This document shows, one piece after another, positions 18,246-26,923 of a stretch of 64,000 nucleotides of DNA. This DNA is from Sphingomonas sp. TZW2008 (GTDB lineage: Bacteria > Pseudomonadota > Alphaproteobacteria > Sphingomonadales > Sphingomonadaceae): assembly GCF_002117915.1 (NCBI RefSeq), contig NZ_BDJB01000003.1:124001-188000 (forward strand). Direction: 5' to 3'. Below the pieces are notes generated by a model. It saw only the letters and a program-made list of their open reading frames with translations, had not been told where the DNA came from and made no database searches. The first letter of the stretch is position 1. Each line of letters opens with the position of its first letter. Both the position numbers and the translations under genes were made by a program.

Positions 18246-20270
18246 TCAGCTAGCCGGCAGCGCCGTCAGCATCCCCGTCGACAGCAACTGCGGCAGCACG
18301 CGCGGCTGCGTCGCGCCCTTTGGATACCACAGATACAGCGGCACGCCGGCGCGGTTGTGCGCCTCGATGAAGCGGCCGAGCACCGGATCGCCGTCGGTCC
18401 AGTCCCCCACCAGCACCGCGACCTTGCCATCGGCGAACGCGCGCGCCGTCGCGGTGGTCTCAATCGCCGCCTTCTCGTTCACCTTGCACGTCAGGCACCA
18501 GTCGGCGGTGAAATAGGCGAACACCGGTCGGCCCTCGCGCTGCAGCGCGGCAAGCCGCGCCTCGCTGAACGGCTCGGACCCCGCGATCCCCGTCGCGACC
18601 GACGCCGTCGCCGCCTGCGGCTTCACCAGCAACACCGCCAGCAAGCCTAGCGCCAGCGCCGGGATCGCCGGCCACCATGCACGCGCGCGCCCGCCGGCCT
18701 GCCGCTGCCCGGTCCACCAAAGCCCGCATCCGGCGAGCAGGATCGCCGCCAGCCCGATCGTCATCGCGTTGACCCCCGCCTGTCGCCCCAGCACCCAGGC
18801 GAGCGCCAGCGCAGTGAGGAACATCGGCACGGACAGGAGGTGGCGCAGCCGCACCATCCACGCCCCCGGTTTGGGCAGACGGCGGCGCAGCGCGGGGACA
18901 AAGCCGATCAGAAGGAACGGCAGTGCGATGCCGAGCCCGAGCCCGGCGAATACCAGCATCGCGGCGACGGGCGGCAGCACCAGCGCCGCACCCAGCGCCG
19001 CGCCCATGAACGGCCCGGTGCACGGCGTCGCGACGAACGCCGCCAGCGCACCGGTCGCGAACGCGCCGCCCGCGCCCGATCGGCCGGCAAAGCGCGGCGT
19101 CGGCAGTTCGAACAGCCCGGCGAGGTTGAACGCGATCGCCGCCGTCAGCAGCAGCAGCACGCCGATTACGCGCGGGTCCTGCAGCTGGAAAGCCCAGCCG
19201 ACACTCGCCCCGCCCGCGCGAAGCGCGAGCAGCGCGCCGCCCAGCGCGAGGCACACCAGCACCACACCGGCGGTATAGGCGAGCGCCTCGGCGCGTGCGG
19301 CGCGCTCCTCCCCGCCCGCCTTGGCGAGGCTCAGCGCCTTGAGGCTTAGGATCGGAAACACGCACGGCATGATGTTGAGCAGCAGCCCGCCGATCAGCGC
19401 CCCGGCAAAGGCGATGGCCGCCGCGCGCCACGCGCCGCCCGTTTCCGGCGCCACCGGCTCGACCCGCCCAGGCGCCGCCGTCACCGCGAACCCGGTTCCG
19501 TCACCCGTCGCCAGCACGCCTTCGATCGGTCCGCTCGCCGGCGTCGCCGCCGCCCTGGTGGCGACGATGATCCGATCGCCGTCACGCGTCACCGCCTGCG
19601 GCGCGGCATAATCGATCGCGCCCGCCGCCAGCGGGTAGAAATAGGCCGCACCGATCGGCGCCTCGGCCGGAAACGGCACCGCCAGCCGGAACGCACCTGC
19701 AGCCGCCGCCCATGTCGCCGGCGACCCCAGCGGCCGCGGGAGCTTCCGCCGCCACCCGTCGAACCGCGCGCGCGTCGCTGGGTCGATCGCGCCGTCGCCC
19801 ACCGTCAGCATCGTCGACAGCGTCTGCGTCTCGGGCACGCAGATCTCCTCGGTACACACGAGGTAATCCGCCTTCACCTGCACCGGCAGCCGCGTTCCCG
19901 CCGCCAACCCCGCCGGGATCGTCACGTCGACGAGCGTCGCGAACGGCGCCTCGTAGACGTAGTTCATCAGCCCCGCGACGATCAGCCGCCCCGGCACGGG
20001 GTAGCGCAACGCGCCCGCGCGGACGCCAGCCGGCAGCGTCCACGTCAGCCGCGTTTCGACGCCCGCGTCCCCGCCGTTCTTCCAATAGCCGTGCCAGCCC
20101 TTCTCGGGCCGCGCATCGAATGCCAGCGTCACCGTGCTGCCCGCCGCGGGTATTGCAGTCTCGGGGACGAGATCGATCGCCAGGTGTCGCGGCTGTGCGC
20201 CCGCGAGCGACGCCGACAGCGTCATCACGATCCAAACGAACGCCGCTACCCACGCTTGCCTAGCTGTCAT
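18246..20270 (-). CDS. dsbD: thiol:disulfide interchange protein DsbD family
   Basis: A 674-residue protein that passes electrons from cytoplasmic thioredoxin across the membrane to periplasmic partners. A signal peptide is at about 1-25. The N-terminal periplasmic domain carries the Cys pair in 'YLVCTEEICVPE'. The eight-helix core has the two redox Cys in 'NIMPCVFPILS' and 'VATPCTGPFMG'. The C-terminal thioredoxin domain has 'ADWCLTCKVNE'. All three Cys pairs are present. The ATG at 20270 begins the signal peptide; an upstream extension of 57 codons is low-complexity and unlikely. Only 46 nt separate it from the divergent phosphatase gene, so their promoters must overlap. Confidence 0.93.
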   Translation of the reverse strand: MTARQAWVAAFVWIVMTLSASLAGAQPRHLAIDLVPETAIPAAGSTVTLAFDARPEKGWHGYWKNGGDAGVETRLTWTLPAGVRAGALRYPVPGRLIVAGLMNYVYEAPFATLVDVTIPAGLAAGTRLPVQVKADYLVCTEEICVPETQTLSTMLTVGDGAIDPATRARFDGWRRKLPRPLGSPATWAAAAGAFRLAVPFPAEAPIGAAYFYPLAAGAIDYAAPQAVTRDGDRIIVATRAAATPASGPIEGVLATGDGTGFAVTAAPGRVEPVAPETGGAWRAAAIAFAGALIGGLLLNIMPCVFPILSLKALSLAKAGGEERAARAEALAYTAGVVLVCLALGGALLALRAGGASVGWAFQLQDPRVIGVLLLLTAAIAFNLAGLFELPTPRFAGRSGAGGAFATGALAAFVATPCTGPFMGAALGAALVLPPVAAMLVFAGLGLGIALPFLLIGFVPALRRRLPKPGAWMVRLRHLLSVPMFLTALALAWVLGRQAGVNAMTIGLAAILLAGCGLWWTGQRQAGGRARAWWPAIPALALGLLAVLLVKPQAATASVATGIAGSEPFSEARLAALQREGRPVFAYFTADWCLTCKVNEKAAIETTATARAFADGKVAVLVGDWTDGDPVLGRFIEAHNRAGVPLYLWYPKGATQPRVLPQLLSTGMLTALPAS

Positions 20271-20316
20271 GACGGGCACATACCGCGCCACATCCCGCTT
20301 TGCATCAAGGTCCTCG

Positions 20317-22023
20317 ATGAAACCGTATCTTGCCGCCGTGCTCGCATCGATCGCGCTGGCCCCCGCCGCAACCGCGCCGGCGGCCGTCGCCCCCGCGCAG
20401 GACCGTGCACCGCAGACCCCAACGTCGCAGACCGCCCCCACGCCCCCGCCGCCCGGTGCGCCGCAGGCAACCGCGCCGCGTACACCGCCACGCCTCGTCG
20501 TCGCGATTTCGATCGATCAGCTCTCGGCGGATCTGTTCGCGCAATATCGCGACAAGTTCACCGGCGGGTTCAAGCGGCTATTGACCGGCGCGGTCTTCCC
20601 CTCGGGCTATCAGGGCCATGCCGCGACCGAGACGTGCCCGGGCCACTCGACGATCCTCACCGGCATGCGCCCCGCGCACACCGGCATCATCGCCAACACC
20701 TGGCTCGACCAGCGCGTCGGCCGCGCCGACAAGCTCGTCTATTGCGCGGAAGACGAGCGCGTTCCCGGCAGCAACCACGACAGCTACACGCCCTCCGATC
20801 TTCACCTCAAGGTGCCGACGCTGGGCGACATGATGAAGCGCGCCAACCCGAAGAGCCGAGTCGTCTCGGTCGCCGGCAAGGATCGCGCGGCGATCATGAT
20901 GGGCGGCCACACCACCGATCAGATCTGGTTCTGGAACGGCAAGGAACTCGCCACGCTCGCCGGCCGCCCGACGCCGCCGGTCGCACAGCGCGCGAAGGAT
21001 GCGATCGCGTCGCTCGTCGCCAAGCCACAGGCGGCGCTCGACCTTCCCGCTTTTTGCCAGGGCCAGTCGAAGCCGATTCGCGTCGGCGAGCAAATGCTCG
21101 GCACCGGCCGGTTCGAACGTGCCGCAGGCGACGCGCGCGCCTTCCGCGCCTCGCCCGCGATCGACGGCGCGGTATTCGCCACCGCCGCGGCCTTCGTGCA
21201 GGACATGAAGCTCGGCCAGGGCCAGGCGACCGATCTCATCGCGGTCGGTGCGTCGGCGACCGATTACGTCGGCCACGCCTTCGGCACGCAGGGCTCGGAG
21301 ATGTGCATCCAGATGGCCGAACTCGACCAGTCGCTCGGCGCCTTCCTCGACAAGCTCGACGAGTGGAAGATCGATTACGAGGTCGTGCTCACCGCCGATC
21401 ACGGCGCGCACGACATGACCGAGCGGCAGATCGCGCGCGCGATGCCGATGGAGGCGCACGTCGATCCGACGCTTGCCGCCAAGGTCGTCGGTCCCGCGAT
21501 CGGCCAGGCACTCGGCATCGCCGGGCCGGTTTTGCTCGGGCCGGAGAGCGACCTCTACATCGCGAACGACGTGCCGGCCGCCAAACGCCCCGCGGTGATC
21601 GCCGAAGCGGTTAAGCGCTACCGCGCGATGCCGCAGGTCGCCGCCGTGCTGACCCGCGCGGAGATCGAGGCGACGCCGATGCCGCGCACCCCGCCCGAAA
21701 CCTGGACGCTCGCCGAGCGTGCGCGCGCCTCCTACGATGCCGATCGCTCGGGCGACCTGCTCGTGCTGCTCAAGCCGCGCGTCAGCACGATCGTCGCGCC
21801 CGGGCCGGGCTATGTCGAGACGCACGGCAGCCCGTGGGATTACGATCGCCGGGTGCCGATCCTATTCTGGCGCGCAGGCATGGACGGATTCGAGCAGCCG
21901 CTGTCGGTCGAGACGGTGGATATCGTCCCGACGCTCGCCGCCTCGATCGGCCTGCCGGTCGCCGGGCTCGACGGCCGCTGTCTGGATCTCGACCCCGGCC
22001 TCGGCGACACCTGCCGCCGGTAA
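20317..22023 (+). CDS. PafA-like alkaline phosphatase
   Basis: A 568-residue secreted metallophosphatase of the alkaline phosphatase superfamily (PafA-like). A signal peptide (about 1-22) is followed by a Pro/Ala/Thr-rich linker to about 58. The first metal Asp is in 'VVAISIDQL', the nucleophilic Thr in 'ATETCPGHSTILTG', and later metal ligands in 'LTADHGAHDMTE' and 'ETHGSPWDYD'. It should release phosphate from monoesters in the periplasm. The ATG at 20317 starts the signal peptide, with AAGG about 6 nt upstream. No Pho-box-like repeat is visible in the short divergent region. Confidence 0.9.
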   Translation: MKPYLAAVLASIALAPAATAPAAVAPAQDRAPQTPTSQTAPTPPPPGAPQATAPRTPPRLVVAISIDQLSADLFAQYRDKFTGGFKRLLTGAVFPSGYQGHAATETCPGHSTILTGMRPAHTGIIANTWLDQRVGRADKLVYCAEDERVPGSNHDSYTPSDLHLKVPTLGDMMKRANPKSRVVSVAGKDRAAIMMGGHTTDQIWFWNGKELATLAGRPTPPVAQRAKDAIASLVAKPQAALDLPAFCQGQSKPIRVGEQMLGTGRFERAAGDARAFRASPAIDGAVFATAAAFVQDMKLGQGQATDLIAVGASATDYVGHAFGTQGSEMCIQMAELDQSLGAFLDKLDEWKIDYEVVLTADHGAHDMTERQIARAMPMEAHVDPTLAAKVVGPAIGQALGIAGPVLLGPESDLYIANDVPAAKRPAVIAEAVKRYRAMPQVAAVLTRAEIEATPMPRTPPETWTLAERARASYDADRSGDLLVLLKPRVSTIVAPGPGYVETHGSPWDYDRRVPILFWRAGMDGFEQPLSVETVDIVPTLAASIGLPVAGLDGRCLDLDPGLGDTCRR

Positions 22024-22068
22024 GCACCCCGGCACGTCCTCCCACCGACCGGGAGGGCGCGCCCCGGG

Positions 22069-23004
22069 TCAGGGCTGGCGCGTCTCGTAGGGGCGCACGC
22101 CGGCGCCCAGCTTGTTGGTGCCCAGCGCCAGCCGCTCGCCGCTGACGTTGGCGAGGAACGCCGGGCTTTTCTCCTGCCCCGGCGCAAGGCGGGCGACGTT
22201 GTCGTGGACGCTTAGGCCCGCCGAGCGATACTTGCGCTGCTCCGCCGCCACCACGATCATGCCACTCCAGTTTTCCTTGCGCATGCCCTGGACGAAAGTG
22301 TTGCGCGCGATCTCGCCCGTTCCCCCTTCGGGCAGGTCGATCATGTAGTTGGTGCGATCGCCGCCGGTATCGTCGAAGCTGTTGTCGGTGATCGACACGC
22401 GCGGCACGCGCAGCTTCACGTAATGCCCGCCGCGGCCGCGCTCGAAGCGCGAATTGGTGATCGTCACCGATCCGGAATTGCCGAGATAGATCGAGTGCGC
22501 GCAATCCTCGGTTTCGTGGCATTGCCCGAGGCCCGAGAAGGTCGACCGGTCGATCGTGATGTTCACCGGATCCTCGGTCGCACCGAGAATGCCCTCCTGG
22601 CTGTCGAGGAACATCGAGTTCCTGACGACGAGGTCGCCGATCTCGATCCGGATGCCCGCGCCATTGCCGTCGGGCACGCGAATGCCGCGGAACACCAGTC
22701 CGTCGACAACCGCGCCGCCCGCGCGCAGCACCAGCGCCGCCTTGCCCTCGCACGCCCCCTCGAAGATCGCGGTGCCCGGCTGAATCGCCTTGAACGTCAC
22801 GCGGCCGGCCTGCTGGACTGCGCACTCGTTGTAGACTCCGGGTGCGATCAGCACGGTGAAATCGCGCCCCCGGTTCTTCGACAGCGCATCGTCGAGCGTC
22901 GCATAGCCCTCGCCCGTTTCCTGCACGGTGAACGGCGCGCGCACCTGCTGGCTGGTCGCGGGCGCGGCGAGCGCGAGGAGGAGGATGACGGGGGCAAGGC
23001 GCAT
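22069..23004 (-). CDS. secreted right-handed beta-helix protein
   Basis: A 311-residue protein with a signal peptide (about 1-20). The rest is built of repeated short beta-strands: 'AVVDGLVFRGIRV', 'GDLVVRNSMFLDS', 'VNITIDRSTFSG', 'GSVTITNSRFERG', 'PRVSITDNSFDD'. These imply a pectate-lyase-like parallel beta-helix. No catalytic signature of a particular polysaccharide lyase or hydrolase is evident. It could bind or cleave surface polysaccharide. It is a single gene between the convergent phosphatase and the divergent aldehyde dehydrogenase. Confidence 0.85.
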   Translation of the reverse strand: MRLAPVILLLALAAPATSQQVRAPFTVQETGEGYATLDDALSKNRGRDFTVLIAPGVYNECAVQQAGRVTFKAIQPGTAIFEGACEGKAALVLRAGGAVVDGLVFRGIRVPDGNGAGIRIEIGDLVVRNSMFLDSQEGILGATEDPVNITIDRSTFSGLGQCHETEDCAHSIYLGNSGSVTITNSRFERGRGGHYVKLRVPRVSITDNSFDDTGGDRTNYMIDLPEGGTGEIARNTFVQGMRKENWSGMIVVAAEQRKYRSAGLSVHDNVARLAPGQEKSPAFLANVSGERLALGTNKLGAGVRPYETRQP

Positions 23005-23224
23005 GTAACGGGGATCCTTTCATCCTCGCTCCTGCCGCGTCCGGGTTACCACCGATACCGCCAAACGCAGTTAACGTGAGCCGCGCGATCCACCCATCGG
23101 TTGATGGTCCGCGCTTCTGTCCCGTCGCGGTACGGCCACCGGCAATCGCGTTTCCTGTTGCAACGCAAATGAGCGCGCCGCATGTGCGTACCGAAACGTC
23201 GAATCCAATTGGCGGAGAGGCACG

Positions 23225-24652
23225 ATGCAAAGCTACCTGAAACACTATATCGACGGCGCCTGGGTCGAGAGCGACGGTGGCAAGCGCCACGAGGTGATCG
23301 ACCCGTCGACCGAGCAGCCCTGCACCGAGATCACGCTTGGCAGCGCGGCAGACGTCGACAAGGCGGTCGCCGCCGCGAAGAAGGCGTTCAAGACGTGGTC
23401 GCAGACCAGCGTCGAGGAACGCGCCGCGATCCTCGAGAAGATCATTGCCGGCTACAAGGCACGCATCCCCGATCTCGCCGCCGCCACCAGCCGCGAGATG
23501 GGCGCGCCAATCTCGTTCGCCAGCATGGCGCAGGCACCCGCCGGGCTCGGCCACTTCATGGGCACGCTCGCCGCGCTCAAGGAATTCAGCTTCTCGGAAA
23601 GCGCCGCCAAGGGCGCGCGCGTCGTGCACGAGCCGATCGGCGTCGTCGCGATGATCACGCCGTGGAACTGGCCGCTCAACCAGATCTGCGCCAAGGTCGC
23701 GCCCGCGCTCGCCGCCGGCAACACCATGGTGCTGAAGCCGTCCGAGGAAGCGCCGAGCAACGCCATGATTCTCGCCGAGATCATCGCCGAGGCGGGCGTG
23801 CCCGCAGGCGTGTTCAACCTCGTCAACGGTGACGGGCCGACCGTCGGCGCCGCGCTGTCGAGCCACAAGGACGTCGACATGGTGAGCTTCACCGGCTCGA
23901 CTCGCGCGGGTATCGCGGTCGCGACCGCGGCTGCCGCGACGGTCAAGCGCGTCCACCAGGAACTCGGCGGCAAGGCGCCCAACGTCGTTCTCGAGGGCGC
24001 GAAGCTGGGCGAAGTGCTGCCCCCGACGCTCGCCGGCGTCATCGCCAACACCGGGCAGAGCTGCATCGCGCCGACGCGCCTGCTCGTCCACAAGAGCCAG
24101 GTGAGCGAGGCCGAAGAGGTCGTGAAGGCGATCATGGAAGCCACCCAGATCGACAATCCGGAAAAGCAGGGCGCGCACATCGGCCCGGTCGTCAACAAGG
24201 CGCAGTTCGACAAGATCCAGACGCTGATCCAGTCCGCGCTCGATGAGGGCGCGCGGCTGGTGACGGGCGGCGTCGGCCGTCCGGACGGCCGCAACGCCGG
24301 CTATTACGTGAAGCCAACGGTGCTCGCCGACGTGACGCCCGAAATGCGCATCTACCGCGAGGAGACCTTCGGCCCGGTCGCGACGATCTCTACGTACGAA
24401 GATACCGATCAGGCGGTCGAGATGGCGAATGACACCGAATACGGCCTGTCGGCGACGATCTCGGGTGATCCGGCCGAAGCGGCAAAGATCGCTGGCAAGC
24501 TGCGTGCGGGCCTCGTCACGATCAACGCCTGGGGCCCCAACGGTCCGACGCCGTTCGGCGGCTACAAGTCTTCGGGCAACGGGCGCGAGGGCGGCAAATG
24601 GGGCCTCACCGACTTCATGGAAGTCAAGACCATCGTCGGCGAGAACGCCTGA
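23225..24652 (+). CDS. NAD(P)-dependent aldehyde dehydrogenase
   Basis: A 475-residue ALDH-superfamily enzyme oxidising an aldehyde to its acid. The catalytic Glu is in 'VHQELGGKAP' and the catalytic Cys in 'NTGQSCIAPTR'; the NAD-binding 'GSTRAGIAV' and 'TPWNWPLNQ' are present. The ATG at 23225 follows GGAGAGG closely. It is a single gene ended by a strong terminator. Sequence alone does not separate betaine-, phenylacetaldehyde- or general aldehyde-type substrates. Confidence 0.93.
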   Translation: MQSYLKHYIDGAWVESDGGKRHEVIDPSTEQPCTEITLGSAADVDKAVAAAKKAFKTWSQTSVEERAAILEKIIAGYKARIPDLAAATSREMGAPISFASMAQAPAGLGHFMGTLAALKEFSFSESAAKGARVVHEPIGVVAMITPWNWPLNQICAKVAPALAAGNTMVLKPSEEAPSNAMILAEIIAEAGVPAGVFNLVNGDGPTVGAALSSHKDVDMVSFTGSTRAGIAVATAAAATVKRVHQELGGKAPNVVLEGAKLGEVLPPTLAGVIANTGQSCIAPTRLLVHKSQVSEAEEVVKAIMEATQIDNPEKQGAHIGPVVNKAQFDKIQTLIQSALDEGARLVTGGVGRPDGRNAGYYVKPTVLADVTPEMRIYREETFGPVATISTYEDTDQAVEMANDTEYGLSATISGDPAEAAKIAGKLRAGLVTINAWGPNGPTPFGGYKSSGNGREGGKWGLTDFMEVKTIVGENA

Positions 24653-24667
24653 ACACCATCATCGAAC

Positions 24668-24698
24668 GGCCGCCCGGCACGAACCGGGCGGCCTTTTT
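24668..24698 (+). terminator. intrinsic terminator after aldehyde dehydrogenase
   Basis: A perfect 10-bp stem, GGCCGCCCGG (24668-24677) and CCGGGCGGCC (24684-24693), with a 6-nt loop, followed at once by five T residues. It lies 15 nt past the aldehyde dehydrogenase stop codon. Confidence 0.9.
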
Positions 24699-24713
24699 CT
24701 TGGGAGAGAGACC

Positions 24714-25010
24714 ATGATCGTTAGCGTGCTGTATCCGAACCACGAAGGTGCGAAGTTCGACACCGATTACTACAAGGCGACGCATGCGGAACTCGCCAAG
24801 GAGATCTGGAATCCGGAGCGCGTTGAGCTGATCGAGGGTCAAGCCCCCGGCGGCGGCGCGGCGCCTTTCGCGATGATCGCGCACTTCCATTTCTCCTCGC
24901 CCGAAGCGATGGCGACGGCGTTCGCGCACCCGCGCAACGGCGAGCTTCACGCCGATGTCGCCAACTGCACCGACATCGCGCCGACCGTCTCGATCGGTAA
25001 GGCACTCTGA
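24714..25010 (+). CDS. EthD-like small dimeric alpha-beta barrel protein
   Basis: A 98-residue ferredoxin-like protein of the EthD family, recognisable by 'SVLYPNHEGAKFDTDYYKATH' and the His in 'YYKATH'. EthD proteins are accessory to oxygenase or degradation pathways, and many are of unknown role. The ATG at 24714 follows GGGAGAGAG. The gene lies just after the terminator of the aldehyde dehydrogenase, so it needs its own promoter or read-through. Confidence 0.85.
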   Translation: MIVSVLYPNHEGAKFDTDYYKATHAELAKEIWNPERVELIEGQAPGGGAAPFAMIAHFHFSSPEAMATAFAHPRNGELHADVANCTDIAPTVSIGKAL

Positions 25011-25020
25011 TATCGGCGCG

Positions 25021-25047
25021 GCACCCCGGCAAACCCGCCGGGGTGGC
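25021..25047. terminator. hairpin between convergent genes
   Basis: A core stem ACCCCGGC (25023-25030) and GCCGGGGT (25037-25044) between the EthD-like and SLC13 stop codons. There is no T run on either side. It is probably a bidirectional transcription barrier. Confidence 0.5.
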
Positions 25048-25056
25048 GCTCTGCCG

Positions 25057-26832
25057 TCAGCGCAGCGGCCAGAAGAACATGATCAGCGGCGTGCCCAGCA
25101 GCACGACGATCACCGACAGCGGCGCGCCCAGCCGGGCATAGTCGCCGAAGCGATAGCCTCCTGGGCCCATCACCAGCGTGTTGCACTGATGCCCGATCGG
25201 GGTCAGGAAATCGCACCCCGCGCCCACCGCGGTCGCCATCAGGAACGCCTCGGGGCGATAGCCGAGGTCGCTGGCGAAGGTCGCCGCGATCGGCGCCATC
25301 ACCAGCACCGTCGCCGCATTGTTGAGGAACGGCGTCACCGCCATCGCCGCCGCCAGGATCAGCGCTACCGCGCCCCACCCCGGCAGCGTCTGCGCGACCT
25401 CCGCCAGCCACGTCGCGATCACGTTCGACGCGCCCGTCGTACGCAGCGTGTCGGACACCGGGATCAGCGCGCCGAGCATGATCAGGATCGGCCATTCGAC
25501 GTGCTCGTACGCGTCGCGCACCGGAAGCGCGCCGATCGCCATGATCGTCCCCGCCGCCGCGAAGAACGCCACCGCCACCGGCATCAGCCCGAGCGCGGTC
25601 GCTCCCATCGCCACGCCCAGGATGCCCACTGCCAGCCATCCGCGGCGTGAGGTGCCGAGCCGCATGTCGCGCTCCGCCAGCGGCAGGCAGCCGAGATCGC
25701 GCAGCCGCTCGGGCAGAAGGCCCAGCGGCCCCTGCAGCACCACCACGTCGCCTGCGCGCAGCGTGGTGTTGGCGAGCCGCCGCGACAGCCGCTCGCCGCG
25801 GCGCGAGATTGCTATCAGATTCACGCCGTGGCGCGCCTGCAGGTCGAGCCGCCCCGCCGTTTCTCCCACCATCACCGATCCGACGTTGACCACCGCCTCG
25901 ATCACGCCCACCTCGTCGTCGGCCGATCCCGCCGGGGCGGCGCGGTCCTCGCCCTCCAGCTTCAGCCGATCGCCCGCGATCACGCGCTCGAGGGCATCGG
26001 GCTCGCCGCCCAGGATCAGCACGTCGCCCTCGTGCAGCACGTCGTCGTGGTGCGGCGCGCTGCGCATCTCGGCGCGCACGATCTGCGTGATCGTAATCTC
26101 ATGCTCGTGCCGCTCGAGGAACGCGTCGACCGTCTCGCCGCCCGCCGGAGACCCTTCGGTGATCGTCACTTCGGTGACATAGCCGGTGATGTCGAGCGCT
26201 TCGCCCATCGTCGGTGCGGCGCGCCGATCCGCCGGGATCAGGCGATAGGCGATCGCAAGATAGACGATGCCGACGACGAACAGGCACGCGCCGACCGGCG
26301 TATAGTCGAACATCCCAAACGGGTGCCCCGTCATCTGCTCGCGTGATCGGCTGACGATGATGTTGGGCGACGTACCGACCAGCGTCATTAGCCCGCCGAG
26401 CAGCGAGGCCGACGCCATCGGCATCAGAAATACCGACGGGCTCGCCTCGCTCTTGCGCGCCATCTGGAACGCCGCGGGCATCAGCATCGCGAGCGCGCCG
26501 ATGTTCTTGACCAGCGCGGAGGCGACACCGACCGACCCGGTCAGCACCAGCAGCTGCCCGCGCACACTCGTCACGCGCCGCGACACGCTGCGCAGGGCGC
26601 GCTCGATCACGCCCGATCGCTGCACCGCGCCCGAGATGACGAGTGCCGATCCGACGATGATGACGATATCGTCGGAGAAGCCCTTGAACGCGTCGGCCGG
26701 CGCGACAATGCCCAGCGCCAGCGCGGCGAGCAGCGCGATGATCGCCGTCACGTCGTATCGGAAGCGCCCCCAGATGAAGAGCGCCATCATTCCCGCCAGC
26801 GTCGCGAGCGACAGATATTGCGGCAGCGTCAT
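25057..26832 (-). CDS. SLC13-family permease with RCK/TrkA-C domains
   Basis: A 591-residue inner-membrane anion/Na+ symporter-like protein (ArsB/NhaD or CitT fold). An N-terminal helix bundle holds the conserved 'TLVGTSPNIIVS' (about 145-157). A cytoplasmic insert of roughly 200 residues carries two TrkA-C-like domains (about 215-290 and 305-380; 'VLHEGDVLILGGE', 'TLRAGDVVVLQGP'). A second bundle contains 'MLGALIPVSDTL' and 'DFLTPIGHQCNT'. Such proteins are often annotated as sulfate, dicarboxylate or potassium-linked transporters; the substrate cannot be decided. It stands alone on the reverse strand. Confidence 0.9.
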   Translation of the reverse strand: MTLPQYLSLATLAGMMALFIWGRFRYDVTAIIALLAALALGIVAPADAFKGFSDDIVIIVGSALVISGAVQRSGVIERALRSVSRRVTSVRGQLLVLTGSVGVASALVKNIGALAMLMPAAFQMARKSEASPSVFLMPMASASLLGGLMTLVGTSPNIIVSRSREQMTGHPFGMFDYTPVGACLFVVGIVYLAIAYRLIPADRRAAPTMGEALDITGYVTEVTITEGSPAGGETVDAFLERHEHEITITQIVRAEMRSAPHHDDVLHEGDVLILGGEPDALERVIAGDRLKLEGEDRAAPAGSADDEVGVIEAVVNVGSVMVGETAGRLDLQARHGVNLIAISRRGERLSRRLANTTLRAGDVVVLQGPLGLLPERLRDLGCLPLAERDMRLGTSRRGWLAVGILGVAMGATALGLMPVAVAFFAAAGTIMAIGALPVRDAYEHVEWPILIMLGALIPVSDTLRTTGASNVIATWLAEVAQTLPGWGAVALILAAAMAVTPFLNNAATVLVMAPIAATFASDLGYRPEAFLMATAVGAGCDFLTPIGHQCNTLVMGPGGYRFGDYARLGAPLSVIVVLLGTPLIMFFWPLR

Positions 26833-26923
26833 CGGTCCCCCTCGATGGCGTTCAGGAAGATGAGCTAACGGCGAGCGCAGACGTTAGGTTGCGCGTCGCC
26901 ACCGGCCGCCTGCTTGATCGCGA

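Noticed and set aside
21782..24178. 798-residue reverse frame across the phosphatase and aldehyde dehydrogenase region
   Set aside because: It crosses several real genes and shows only antisense composition.
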